Source of the DNA: Bradyrhizobium daqingense
GTDB lineage: Bacteria; Pseudomonadota; Alphaproteobacteria; Rhizobiales; Xanthobacteraceae
Assembly: GCF_021044685.1 (NCBI RefSeq)
Contig: NZ_CP088014.1
Coordinates: 3,086,001-3,150,000, forward strand
DNA length: 64,000 bases
Direction of reading: 5' to 3'
A program made the position numbers and the translations under genes. This document shows positions 56,251 to 64,000 of this stretch, piece after piece. The notes under the pieces were generated by a model, which ran no database searches, had not been told where the DNA came from, and saw nothing but the letters and a program-made list of their open reading frames with translations. Numbering within the stretch: the first letter of the stretch is position 1; each line of letters opens with the position of its first letter.

Positions 56251-56448
56251 ATGGCTCTCCAACAATTTTGGCGCTTTCGGGGGAGGCGGCGTTTGACCAC
56301 GATCCAGTATCTCGAAGATCAGGCCGCGCGTGCCGAGCGGCTGGCCAAACGGATCACGGATACACTGACGATCGAAAAGCTCCTGACCTTCGCGGGCGAG
56401 CGCCGCCGCGAGATCGAGGTCATCGCCGGCAAGCGCCGCAGCGCATAA
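56251..56448 (+). CDS. small helical hypothetical protein
   Basis: 65 residues from ATG 56251; a TTG at 56293 gives a 51-residue form starting at TTIQYLEDQAARAERLAKRI, which looks more like the conserved Bradyrhizobium versions I recall. The core is one or two charged helices (TLTIEKLLTFAGERRREIEV). No function known. Confidence 0.6.
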   Translation: MALQQFWRFRGRRRLTTIQYLEDQAARAERLAKRITDTLTIEKLLTFAGERRREIEVIAGKRRSA

Positions 56449-56546
56449 CTTCTCGTTCCATGCCTTAGTTGCATTTCGCCCCGCGGCGGAGTGCGGAACT
56501 TCTCTTTTTCTCGGGCGTCATCCCGGCGATACAAGAGGAGGACATC

Positions 56547-56630
56547 ATGGGTCTTGGACGAGGTGCTTTGCTTTGGATGCTTGGAATTCCACTGCCGATC
56601 GTTCTGCTGCTGGCGTTGTTCTGGCGGTAA
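56547..56630 (+). CDS. 27-residue membrane miniprotein
   Basis: A very short gene with an excellent ribosome binding site (AGAGGAGG, 56533-56540, seven bases before ATG). The peptide begins MGLGRGALLWMLGIPLP and ends in a hydrophobic helix LLLALFWR, so it is a single-pass membrane peptide. A strong terminator follows 20 bp after the stop, which marks a dedicated transcription unit. Similar sequences are common in proteobacteria as I recall; role unknown. Confidence 0.75.
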   Translation: MGLGRGALLWMLGIPLPIVLLLALFWR

Positions 56631-56650
56631 TTAAAGTCGGCCACACGAAA

Positions 56651-56675
56651 AGCGCCGCGGAAGCGGCGCTTTTTT
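56651..56675 (+). terminator. intrinsic terminator after the 27-residue gene
   Basis: Perfect arms AGCGCCGC (56651-56658) and GCGGCGCT (56663-56670), loop GGAA, then five further T. A-rich bases before it allow function on the other strand as well, where it would end the 56703-57008 transcript. Confidence 0.85.
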
Positions 56676-56702
56676 GTTGCCGTTGCAGCTGGCGTAACGT
56701 GC

Positions 56703-57008
56703 TTAGCTGTGGCTCTCGACGAAGTCGCTGAGATAGTCGGGCAGCGTCACGCCGTCGATGTCGCAGCGCGCCTTGATCTCACCTGCGACGTCGGTCGAGA
56801 TGTCCTTCATCCAGTGCTCAAGCGTGTTGAACGAGATCACCTTGACGGGATCGTTGAAGCAGCCGGCGACGAGCTCGCCGATGGTGGCCTCGAGATCGCT
56901 ACGCTCGATGCGGATTTCGGTCGACCGGTCGAGGCGATCGATCACCACGAACAGGGTCTGGTCTGCGCCATAGGGCACGACCAGAGAGGGCAGGCCAGCT
57001 TCAAGCAT
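56703..57008 (-). CDS. conserved hypothetical protein
   Basis: 101 residues, acidic and soluble. It contains VPYGADQTLFVVIDRLDRST, ELVAGCFNDPVKVISFNTLE and a C-terminal IDGVTLPDYLSDFVESHS. No membrane or signal segment. It is probably a small adaptor or regulator; I recall similar sequences only from Bradyrhizobium-type genomes. An 85-base gap separates it from the next upstream gene on the same strand. Confidence 0.6.
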   Translation of the reverse strand: MLEAGLPSLVVPYGADQTLFVVIDRLDRSTEIRIERSDLEATIGELVAGCFNDPVKVISFNTLEHWMKDISTDVAGEIKARCDIDGVTLPDYLSDFVESHS

Positions 57009-57093
57009 GTGAGGCGCTCGCGTCTTGGCTTCCGATCTCCGACAACGGGAAAAACCAGAGGAAGGTTCCTGCGCACGGCCTCGTGAAGCGCGC

Positions 57094-57366
57094 TCAGAGA
57101 AATTCCCTCAAACGCGACAGCTCGAGGACGTGCTCGGGTGAGAGGATCTCGGTGACGAGCGGTGGCTGCGCTTTGGTGCGGATTTCGTAGAGGTGCCGGG
57201 TTGCCGCCGGCTTGGCCATGAATGCCGAGATGCAATCGTCGAGCGTGCCTTCGATGACCTGGTAAGGCTCCCGGTCAGGCTGGCGCTGATTGGCCAGCGA
57301 CGGCCATTTATGCAGCGATGCTAGCGCGCCGAAGTCGACCTTTGAATCCCCAGCCACGTCTCCCAT
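57094..57366 (-). CDS. conserved hypothetical protein
   Basis: 90 residues, soluble, with YQVIEGTLDDCISAFMAKPA and TRHLYEIRTKAQPPLVTEIL followed by an LSRLREFL tail. The pattern of strands and helices suggests a small alpha/beta domain. It is followed on the same strand by the 101-residue gene, so the two may be expressed together. Function unknown. Confidence 0.6.
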   Translation of the reverse strand: MGDVAGDSKVDFGALASLHKWPSLANQRQPDREPYQVIEGTLDDCISAFMAKPAATRHLYEIRTKAQPPLVTEILSPEHVLELSRLREFL

Positions 57367-57381
57367 CGTCCCGCCTCACGC

Positions 57382-57418
57382 AAAAAGAACCCCAGTACGC
57401 GGACTTTGCGCACTGGGG
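57382..57418 (-). terminator. terminator for the monooxygenase-hydrolase gene
   Basis: On the minus strand CCCCAGTGCGC and GCGTACTGGGG (57418-57408 and 57400-57390; 10 of 11 paired) are followed by TTCTTTTTG. It lies 78 bp beyond the stop of the fusion gene and just before the 90-residue gene. Confidence 0.75.
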
Positions 57419-57495
57419 ATTACACCTGTCGCTGCATCTCAATGCCAAGCCCTCAACGCGGTGGCTGGGAAAAGGTTCCCGGCCACTTGCGCCTC

Positions 57496-60183
57496 TCAGC
57501 TGGCGGCGGCTGCAATCCTGTGCCCCGGGCTGACATGGCCCTGGTTGCTCTCGTCGCCGCGGCTGAGCTCCGGCGGCAACCCGGCGAAGCGCCGCAAGGC
57601 TCCGGCCATCTGCAGCCGGCCCGGCGCGCCCGTGATCACCACGTCCACCATCGCGAACGACGAGTGGAAATGCCCGCGCGCCTTGAGCTGCTCGACCTGG
57701 ACACCGGCGGCCTCCATCGCCTCGCCATAGGCGACGCCTTCGTCGCGCAGCGGATCGAACTCGCAGGTGACGACGAAGGCCGGCGGCAGGCCGGCGACCT
57801 TGCCGCGGAGCGGCGAGACGCGCGGGTCGGTACGGTCGGCAGGCGAGCAATAGAGATCCCAGAACCAGTACATCAGCCCGCGCGTCAGGAAATAGGCGGT
57901 CGCATTCTCGTTATAAGAGGGGCGATCGAAGGTGCAGTCGGTGACCGGGCAGACCAGAAGCTGGCCGGCGATGGCGGGACCGCCGCGGTCGCGCGCGAGC
58001 TGGCAGGTGACGGCGGCGATGTTACCGCCGGCGCTCCAGCCGGCGACCAGCACGGGGCCCTGCTTGCCGCCGAGTTCAGTGGCGTGCTCGGCGATCCAGC
58101 GCGTCGCCGCATAGCCGTCCTCGGCCGCGGTCGGGAAGCGATGCTCCGGTGCGTGGCGATAGCCGACGCTGACGAAGATCATGCCGGTCCGCCGTACCAT
58201 GTCGCGGCAGAACGGCTCGTCCGATTGCTCGTCGCCGAGCACCCAGCCGCCGCCATGGAAATAGACCACGATCGGATGCGGTCCCGGCGTTACCGGCTTG
58301 TAGGCGCGGTAAGGCAGCGCGCCGTCGGCGACGGGCAAAGTGCCGTCGACGATCTCGCCGATCGGCCGGCCCGCGGGGCGGCCCTGGTTGAATTCGTTGA
58401 CGAAGGCGCGGGCGCCGAGCGCGCCCATCGACTCGATCGGCGGCAGGTTCAGCGACCCGAGCAGGTTCAATACCAGCCGCACGTCCGGTTGCAGGCGCAC
58501 GACCTCGCCGTCGTTGCATTGTGTAGCGCCATTGGGACCGGTGAGCTTGAAACCGAGCATGCCGCTTCTGACCACCTCATCGCAGATGCTGCGATAGGGG
58601 CCGACGCCTCCGGTATAGGGCATCAGGCCCTGCACCTTGCCGGGCACGTTGGCGCCCGTGTACCAGGTGTTGGCAAGCCGGTGCAGCGTCAGCATCGAGC
58701 AGTCGGCCATGTGTCGCCCCCAGCCCGCCTGCGCCGTCTCGGTCGGCTCCATCGTGGAGAAGCCGGCATCGCGCAGCGCGGCAAGGCGATCGACTACCCA
58801 GTCGACATGCTGCTCGATCGACACCGCCATGTTCGACAGCACCGACGGACTGCCGGGCCCGGTGATCATGAAGAAGTTCGGGAAGCCCTCGACGGTGAGG
58901 CCGAGATAGGTCTGCGGACCCTGCGCCCAGACGTCGGAGAGCGACTTGCCGCCGCGCCCCGCGATCGGATGCACGGCACGGATCGCGCCGGTCATGGCGT
59001 CGAAGCCGGTCGCGAACACGATCACGTCGAGATCGAAGCTGCGGCCGTTCGTGGAGATGCCGTTTGCTGTGATTGCCTTGATCGGCTCCTGGCGCAGATT
59101 GACCAGCGTGACGTTCGGCCGGTTGTAGGTCGCGTAGTAATTGGTATCGAGGCAGGGACGTTTTGCGCCGAACGGATGATCATCCGGCATGAGCGCCGCA
59201 GCGGTCTCGGGATCCCTCACGGCCGCGCGGATCTTCTCGCGGATCAGGTCCTGGACGATCTTGTTGCCGTCGACGTCGACGGCCTGGTCGGCCCAGAGCT
59301 GCGTCAGGATGTGGACGAGGTCGCCGGCGGCCCAGGCGCGTTCGAACCGCTCGCGACGCTCGGCATCGCTCAATTGCCAGCTCACAACCGTCTGCTGCGG
59401 GTAGGGCACGCCGGCCATCGACTGGCGCGCCTGCTCGCGATAGGCCGCGCGGTCGCTTTGCAGCAGGCTCATGCGGTCCGACGGCGCCGGGCCGTTATGC
59501 GCGGGCAGCGCGAAATTCGGCGTGCGCTGGAACACGGTCAGATGCGCGGCCTGCTCGGCGATCAGCGGGATCGACTGGACGGCCGAGGAGCCCGTGCCGA
59601 TCACGGCGACGCGTTTGTCCTTAAGGTTGACGCCGTCATGCGGCCAGCGTCCGGTGAAATAGACCTCCCCCTTGAAATCCTTGACGCCCTCGATCTCCGG
59701 CGGCTTCGGTGCCGACAGGCAGCCGGTCGCCATGATGTAGTGGCGACAGGAGACCGGCGCGCCGTTGTCGGTGGTGATGAGCCAGCGCTCGGAGCCCTCG
59801 TCCCATCTGGCTTCGGTGACCTTGGTCTTGAAGCGGATGTCGCGCCGGAGGTCATAGCGGTCGGCGACGAAGCCGAGATAGCGCAGGATCTCGGGCTGGG
59901 TCGCGTATTTCTCCGACCAGGTCCAGGCGGTCTCGAGCTCGGGATCGAAGGTGTAACTGTAATCGATGGTTTGGATGTCGCAGCGGGCGCCCGGATAACG
60001 GTTCCAGTACCAGGTGCCGCCGACATCGCCGGCCTCGTCCAGGGCAACTGCCTTGAAGCCGGCCTTGCGCAAGCGATGCAGGAGATAGAGGCCGGCGAAC
60101 CCGGCGCCGACCACGGCAACGTCGACCTCTTGGGCGGCTCCGCGCTCATTGGAGGCACGTGTGGCAACCATCGCGTCAGGCAT
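57496..60183 (-). CDS. Baeyer-Villiger-type monooxygenase fused to alpha/beta hydrolase
   Basis: Single chain of 895 residues. Residues 1-560: flavin monooxygenase with FAD loop GAGFAG (26-31), NADPH loop GTGSSA (196-201) and an arginine (342) in the [11 protein letters not shown] segment. The Baeyer-Villiger fingerprint FxGxxxHxxxW appears as F170...W180, but its His is Phe176. Residues 610-895: hormone-sensitive-lipase-type hydrolase with HGGGW (643-647), GWSAGG (Ser717), Asp810 and His840, a complete triad. The expected chemistry is ketone to ester to acid plus alcohol. The natural substrate is unknown. Confidence 0.9.
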   Translation of the reverse strand: MPDAMVATRASNERGAAQEVDVAVVGAGFAGLYLLHRLRKAGFKAVALDEAGDVGGTWYWNRYPGARCDIQTIDYSYTFDPELETAWTWSEKYATQPEILRYLGFVADRYDLRRDIRFKTKVTEARWDEGSERWLITTDNGAPVSCRHYIMATGCLSAPKPPEIEGVKDFKGEVYFTGRWPHDGVNLKDKRVAVIGTGSSAVQSIPLIAEQAAHLTVFQRTPNFALPAHNGPAPSDRMSLLQSDRAAYREQARQSMAGVPYPQQTVVSWQLSDAERRERFERAWAAGDLVHILTQLWADQAVDVDGNKIVQDLIREKIRAAVRDPETAAALMPDDHPFGAKRPCLDTNYYATYNRPNVTLVNLRQEPIKAITANGISTNGRSFDLDVIVFATGFDAMTGAIRAVHPIAGRGGKSLSDVWAQGPQTYLGLTVEGFPNFFMITGPGSPSVLSNMAVSIEQHVDWVVDRLAALRDAGFSTMEPTETAQAGWGRHMADCSMLTLHRLANTWYTGANVPGKVQGLMPYTGGVGPYRSICDEVVRSGMLGFKLTGPNGATQCNDGEVVRLQPDVRLVLNLLGSLNLPPIESMGALGARAFVNEFNQGRPAGRPIGEIVDGTLPVADGALPYRAYKPVTPGPHPIVVYFHGGGWVLGDEQSDEPFCRDMVRRTGMIFVSVGYRHAPEHRFPTAAEDGYAATRWIAEHATELGGKQGPVLVAGWSAGGNIAAVTCQLARDRGGPAIAGQLLVCPVTDCTFDRPSYNENATAYFLTRGLMYWFWDLYCSPADRTDPRVSPLRGKVAGLPPAFVVTCEFDPLRDEGVAYGEAMEAAGVQVEQLKARGHFHSSFAMVDVVITGAPGRLQMAGALRRFAGLPPELSRGDESNQGHVSPGHRIAAAAS

Positions 60184-60414
60184 GGCATTCCTCCCGTATG
60201 TTTTGTTTTGCCGGCAGGCTATCGCTGCAGGTTCAGCTTGTCATCACAGCAAGTGCAATCCTCGGTGGTCGTTTGCGGCGGCATCATGGCCGAGTGAATC
60301 TTTGCGGTGCTACACGCATCGCGATGCACAATGGCCGTGCTTATCCGGGGTAATCATGCCTGATCCGCCTGTGTATGCTTGCGGCTACAAGCCACGCGTA
60401 TCCCCCCGAGCGTC

Positions 60415-60624
60415 ATGCCAGAGTTGAGCGAGCGAACCAAAGCGAACATGGACGTCGTCCTGGAGGAGACGTGCCGGCAACTACCGTATGGCGGCGATCA
60501 CGACAGGCGCAGGTTCATCGCCGAGCGCCTGATCGAGGCGGCACAGGCGGGACACTCCACGCTCGGTGAGCTCGGCATCACCGCGCGCCGGGCGCTGGCG
60601 GAGCTACTTGCCAAGGGCGGCTAG
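60415..60624 (+). CDS. small conserved hypothetical protein
   Basis: 69 residues from the ATG at 60415 (MPELSERTKANMDVVLEETC), helical and soluble, with RRRFIAERLIEAAQAGHSTL and ITARRALAELLAKGG. I recall close matches across Bradyrhizobium, none characterised. It lies divergent to the monooxygenase fusion, with 231 bp between them that hold no recognised motif. Confidence 0.65.
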   Translation: MPELSERTKANMDVVLEETCRQLPYGGDHDRRRFIAERLIEAAQAGHSTLGELGITARRALAELLAKGG

Positions 60625-60692
60625 GTCGCGCTTGCCTCGCTCACTGCTGCGGACGTAACCTGCCGGAACCGTTGCATCGAGATGCTTCGAAG

Positions 60693-62147
60693 ATGCGCTC
60701 CGTGCTCGCGCTTGTTGCGGCTTCCATGGTGCTCTATTGCGCCGGCTTGGCGACGGCCCAGCCGGTCGGACAATTTCCATTCGCGTTGACGCGCGAAGGA
60801 CAGATGCTCGGCGCCGTCGAAGGCGAGGTGGCCTCCTTCAAAGGACTTGCTTATGCGGCGCCGCCGGTCGGCGCGCTGCGCTGGCGCGCGCCGCAGCCGA
60901 CGGATGAGAGTTCGGAGATGCACACCGCCTATGATTATGGCGCGCCGTGCCTTCAGCCATCGCTGCCTGCCGCGCGCGAGGATTGCCTCACGCTGAACGT
61001 GTTCCGCCCCTTCGGGGTCGACGGTCCGCTGCCGGTGATGGTGTTCATTCATGGCGGCGGCTTCGTGAGCGGCACCGCGAACGATCCGTTGTTCGACGGT
61101 GCAAAGCTGGCGCAGGCCGGCCTCATCGTCGTCACCGTGAATTATCGCCTCGGCGTGCTCGGCTGGTTGACGCATCCGGCGCTGTCGGAAGACGGCTCCG
61201 GCAATTTCGGCCTGATGGATCAGATCGCGGCACTGCGTTGGGTGCACGACAACATCGCGGCGTTCGGTGGCGATCCCAACAATGTCACCCTGTTCGGCAA
61301 CGGCGCAGGCGCGACATCGATCGCATTGCTGATGCTGTGCCGGCAGGCGCGCGGCCTATTCCATAAAGCCATTTTGCAATCGCTGCCGGGCCGCGCCGCT
61401 CTGCAGTCACGGCGGGAAGCCGAGCTCGTGAGCGCGCAGTTCGTCGCGGAGTTCGTGTCCGAGCCGGATTTGCGCGACGTCCCGCCGGCGAAACTGCTGG
61501 CTGCTCAAGATCGCACCCTGGCGAAACTCACGCGTGCCTTTGGCCCGGTCGTGGACGGAAGCCTGGTGGCGGAGGACATCGTTACGGCATTCACCGCGCG
61601 ACACGAAAGCCGCATCCCTCTCATTATCGGCTCGAATGACGACGAAACGCGTTTCGGCGGTGAAGGAGATGCCCAGGACAGCGGAACCGACGGTCTGCGC
61701 GAACTCTACCCCGACCTTTCGAAGCCCCCGGAACTGAAGGCCAGGTTCTATACCGACAAGGTCTTCTCCGAGCCGGTCCGATTGCTGGCTCGTCTTCACG
61801 CCGCCACTGGTGCGCCGACCTTTCGCTATCGCTTCGGCTATGTGCCCGAGGCGAAGCGGGCAAATCCCGATCATGGGCATGGACGCGAGTTGCAGTTCAT
61901 CTTCGGCGTCGAAGGCGTCCCCGGTGCCGGCATCCTGTCGCGGCGCGACCGCGAGGTCGCAAGTCGCATGCGCGGCTATTGGATCAATTTCGCGAGAAGC
62001 GGCAATCCCAATGGTCCGGGTCTCCCCCATTGGGACGCAGCCGCAGACCGCGATCGTCTGCTGCTCGTCACGAATGACGGCATCGCGAGCGGAGACGACC
62101 CCTTGGCGGAGCGTCTCGATCGGCTGGCAGGTGAGAGCAGGAAATGA
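60693..62147 (+). CDS. carboxylesterase type B family protein lacking the catalytic serine
   Basis: Exported protein of 484 residues from the ATG at 60693; signal peptide 1-22 (ending LATAQ). Type-B esterase features: ASFKGLAYAAPPVGALRWRA, EDCLTLNVFRP, oxyanion hole HGGGF (120-124), QIAALRWVHDNIAAFGGDP, acid Glu318 (NDDET) and His396 (HGRELQFIFG). The nucleophile elbow, normally GESAG, reads GNGAG (202-206), so Ser204 is Gly. The remaining fold appears intact, so it is probably a non-hydrolytic binding protein or pseudoenzyme, not a decaying gene. Confidence 0.88.
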   Translation: MRSVLALVAASMVLYCAGLATAQPVGQFPFALTREGQMLGAVEGEVASFKGLAYAAPPVGALRWRAPQPTDESSEMHTAYDYGAPCLQPSLPAAREDCLTLNVFRPFGVDGPLPVMVFIHGGGFVSGTANDPLFDGAKLAQAGLIVVTVNYRLGVLGWLTHPALSEDGSGNFGLMDQIAALRWVHDNIAAFGGDPNNVTLFGNGAGATSIALLMLCRQARGLFHKAILQSLPGRAALQSRREAELVSAQFVAEFVSEPDLRDVPPAKLLAAQDRTLAKLTRAFGPVVDGSLVAEDIVTAFTARHESRIPLIIGSNDDETRFGGEGDAQDSGTDGLRELYPDLSKPPELKARFYTDKVFSEPVRLLARLHAATGAPTFRYRFGYVPEAKRANPDHGHGRELQFIFGVEGVPGAGILSRRDREVASRMRGYWINFARSGNPNGPGLPHWDAAADRDRLLLVTNDGIASGDDPLAERLDRLAGESRK

Positions 62148-62154
62148 GTTGGAC

Positions 62155-62334
62155 TTAAGCCGCGAGCTCGACGCGCGGCGCGGGGCTCAGCCGGCTTTCC
62201 TCCAGATAGTCCATCGCGCCGTCCTTCTCGACGGCGTAGAACTGCAGGCCTTCCCGTGACTTGAAGGCGGCGCGCACGACGCCGCGGCGGCCCTTGTCAC
62301 TGTTGACCACGTCCCCCAGCGCAAACTTCCTCAT
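62155..62334 (-). CDS. small hypothetical protein
   Basis: 59 residues from ATG 62334, with AGGA upstream. MRKFALGDVVNSDKGRRGVV, AAFKSREGLQFYAVEKDGAM and a short tail give a single SH3-like or CarD-like beta barrel pattern. It may bind RNA or protein; unknown. It is convergent with the esterase-like gene, 7 bp away. Confidence 0.65.
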   Translation of the reverse strand: MRKFALGDVVNSDKGRRGVVRAAFKSREGLQFYAVEKDGAMDYLEESRLSPAPRVELAA

Positions 62335-62488
62335 CTTCGTCCTCGTCATCTGGCCGACTGCTTCGGCCATGTCCGGGGATTTTGGAAGGCAAATCGTTAA
62401 CGGCTTGCTAACCATACGGCTTGGCCTATGCTCGCCGCCGGTCGCGCGGGCAGCTCGCACGCGCCTGTTGCGGACGAGATACGAGCCC

Positions 62489-63292
62489 ATGACGCGATTT
62501 CCCACCTTGTTCCTGTCGCATGGCGGCGGCCCCTGGCCGTTCATGGAAGATCGACGGGTGCAATATGCGAAGACCGCCGCGGAGTTCGCCCGGCTGCCGC
62601 AGCTGTTGCCGGCGAGACCGAGGGCCGTGCTGGTCATCACCGGCCATTGGGAGGCCGACGACTTCACCGTGTCGACCTCGGCGCATCCGCCGATGGTGTA
62701 CGACTATTACGGTTTCCCCGAGCATACCTACCATCTCAAATATCCGGCGCCGGGCCAGCCGGAGCTCGCCGCGCAGGTGAAGGCGCTGCTCGCGCGCGCC
62801 GACGTCGATTGCCGGGAGGATCCCAACCAGGGCTTCGACCACGGCACCTTCGTGCCGCTCGGGTTGATGTATCCGAACGCGGACATGCCGATCGTGTTGC
62901 TGTCGCTGAAGTCGAGCTATGACGCGGCCGAGCATATCAGGGTCGGGCAGGCGATCGCATCGCTCCGCGACGAAGGGATCCTGATCGTCGGCAGCGGGCT
63001 GACCTATCACAACATGCGCGGCTTCAACCGGCCGGAGTCCAAGCCGGTCTCGTATGACTTCGAGGCCTATCTGAACGAGGCCATCGGCAATCCGGATGCG
63101 GCGCGCCGCAATGCGATGCTGGTCGATTGGGAGAATGCCCCCAGCGCGCGCCTTGCGCATCCGCGGGAGGATCATCTGTTGCCGCTGATGGTCGCAGCCG
63201 GCGCCGCCGGCAGCGACACGGGCAAACGCGTCTTCGTCGACGAGGTCTCGAACGTAGCGATGGCGTCGTATGTGTTTGGACAGCAAGCCTAG
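62489..63292 (+). CDS. class III extradiol (DODA/LigB-type) dioxygenase
   Basis: 267 residues from the ATG at 62489. Metal-ligand histidines are in FLSHGGGPWPF, ITGHWEAD and FDHGTFVPLGLMYP, plus HPREDHLLPLMVAAG near the end. The family (YgiD/DODA) opens catechol-type rings, for example 4,5-DOPA extradiol cleavage, or acts on small aromatics. Its stop overlaps the stop of the convergent SemiSWEET gene. Confidence 0.92.
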   Translation: MTRFPTLFLSHGGGPWPFMEDRRVQYAKTAAEFARLPQLLPARPRAVLVITGHWEADDFTVSTSAHPPMVYDYYGFPEHTYHLKYPAPGQPELAAQVKALLARADVDCREDPNQGFDHGTFVPLGLMYPNADMPIVLLSLKSSYDAAEHIRVGQAIASLRDEGILIVGSGLTYHNMRGFNRPESKPVSYDFEAYLNEAIGNPDAARRNAMLVDWENAPSARLAHPREDHLLPLMVAAGAAGSDTGKRVFVDEVSNVAMASYVFGQQA

Positions 63293-63549
63293 CCGTATTT
63301 CAGCTTCATGAACAAAATGCCGCCGGCGAGCACCATGGTGATGGCGTTGGCGGCGACGAGCGGAGCGTCGCCGGAGAGCAGGCCGTAGATCAGCCAGAGC
63401 GCAAGTCCCAGCACCATGACCAGGAACATGCCGAGCGAGATGTCGCCGGTGGAGCGGGTCTTCCACACCTTGATGGCCTGCGGCGCATAGGCCACGGTGG
63501 TGCAGGTGGCGGCGGCAAAGCCGATCAGCTTGATGACGAAGGGGTCCAT
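63289..63549 (-). CDS. SemiSWEET sugar transporter
   Basis: 86 residues with three transmembrane helices (one triple-helix bundle that works as a dimer). Family marks: IGFAAATCTTVAYAPQAIKV with the PQ motif, TRSTGDISLGMF, and LWLIYGLLSGDAPLVAANAI. It carries small sugars such as sucrose or glucose down gradients. Adjacent to glgA, it could link sugar entry to glycogen, although this is speculation. Confidence 0.92.
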   Translation of the reverse strand: MDPFVIKLIGFAAATCTTVAYAPQAIKVWKTRSTGDISLGMFLVMVLGLALWLIYGLLSGDAPLVAANAITMVLAGGILFMKLKYG

Positions 63550-63601
63550 GCCGGCTCTATAGCATGGATTCGACGAGGACCATGCTTCGAGCCGAAACGC
63601 T

Positions 63602-64000
63602 CTACGCCCGCGCGGCCATGAGGCCGCGGTAGAGCGCGGCATAGTCGCCGGCGCGGTTGCGCCAGGAGACGTCGGTCGCAAGGCCGCTTCGTTGCAGTCG
63701 GCGCCAGGTCACCTTGTCGTGGAAGGCGGTGTTGGCCTTGCGCAAGCTGCCGGCGAGGGCGGCTGCCGTCACGGGGCCGAACTTGAAGCCGGTGGCCTCG
63801 CGGCCGGACGCGTCGGCTTCGCCGATATCGACGATGGTGTCCTCCAGGCCCCCGACGCGCGACACGATCGGGACCGCGCCATAGCGTAGTGCGCAGAGCT
63901 GGGTCAGTCCGCAAGGCTCGAAGCGCGACGGCACGATCAGCGCGTCCGAGCCGGCCTGGATCAGATGCGCCAAAATCTCGTCGTAGCCGATCACGACGCC
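63602..64000 (-). CDS. glgA: glycogen synthase (3' end only)
   Basis: C-terminal 132 or so residues of a GT5 glycosyltransferase that extends ADP-glucose chains. [20 protein letters not shown] holds the conserved Glu of the nucleotide-sugar site; [13 protein letters not shown] follows. The rest lies beyond the right edge, so its start and length cannot be judged. It is on the minus strand, 52 bp upstream of the SemiSWEET gene. Confidence 0.93.
   Translation of the reverse strand, partial: GVVIGYDEILAHLIQAGSDALIVPSRFEPCGLTQLCALRYGAVPIVSRVGGLEDTIVDIGEADASGREATGFKFGPVTAAALAGSLRKANTAFHDKVTWRRLQRSGLATDVSWRNRAGDYAALYRGLMAARA

Overview
The window is high-GC alphaproteobacterial chromosome, almost certainly Bradyrhizobium or a very close relative. 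The evidence is the circularly permuted two-piece tmRNA with tag ANDNFAPVAQAA, the many Bradyrhizobium-type small hypotheticals (DUF3551, DUF4169, tiny membrane proteins), several tripartite tricarboxylate (Tct/Bug) and ABC uptake systems, and recurrent intergenic palindromes. No rRNA, tRNA, CRISPR array, prophage or insertion sequence was seen. Most of the window is core genome. All calls come from reading the sequence; no database search was run.

Layout. 0.2-4.1 kb: a small membrane-anchored protein, a perfect FNR/FixK-type box, DUF3551, the ferrous-iron uptake pair feoA-feoB with candidate operators, and a DUF4169/ribbon-helix-helix pair. 4.4-6.9 kb (minus strand): ssrA (tmRNA), sspB (the adaptor that recognises tmRNA-tagged proteins) and fumC. 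7.0-7.5 kb: a decayed chrA pseudogene. 7.5-10.9 kb: a Tct uptake system (TctB, TctA, Bug). 11.1-17.0 kb: thyA-GNAT-folA, then hflK-hflC-DUF2065-degP (membrane protein quality control). 17.1-19.0 kb: divergent serB and miaA with start codons 11 bp apart. 19.1-25.1 kb: branched-chain amino acid synthesis (ilv leader peptide and attenuator, ilvB, ilvH, methyltransferase, EamA and LysE exporters, ilvC). 25.2-29.4 kb: an SDR enzyme, a heme-type membrane protein and TetR regulator divergent over two identical-arm operators, and a sulfatase-fold membrane protein. 29.5-43.9 kb: transport: an orphan Bug protein, an OpuC-like osmolyte ABC system, an NitT/TauT-type ABC system with an antiparallel cupin, a NUDIX protein, and a complete Liv-type ABC operon translationally coupled to PPK2 and a patatin. 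44.8-49.0 kb: a large MscS channel and malic enzyme.

49.3-55.4 kb is the most interesting part. A BlaI-type repressor overlaps an M56 (BlaR1-like) membrane metalloprotease. The protease lacks a penicillin-binding sensor and instead carries a tandemly repeated C-terminal domain interrupted by a segment that reads like a von Hippel-Lindau beta domain. The 13-base operator core in front of blaI is repeated, within overlapping dyads, in front of the neighbouring DUF1800-DUF1501 operon. This suggests an uncharacterised protease-relieved regulon.

55.6-64.0 kb: rlpA, small hypotheticals, a fusion of a Baeyer-Villiger-type monooxygenase with an alpha/beta hydrolase, a carboxylesterase-family protein that has lost its catalytic serine, a class III ring-cleaving dioxygenase, a SemiSWEET, and the 3' end of glgA running off the right edge.
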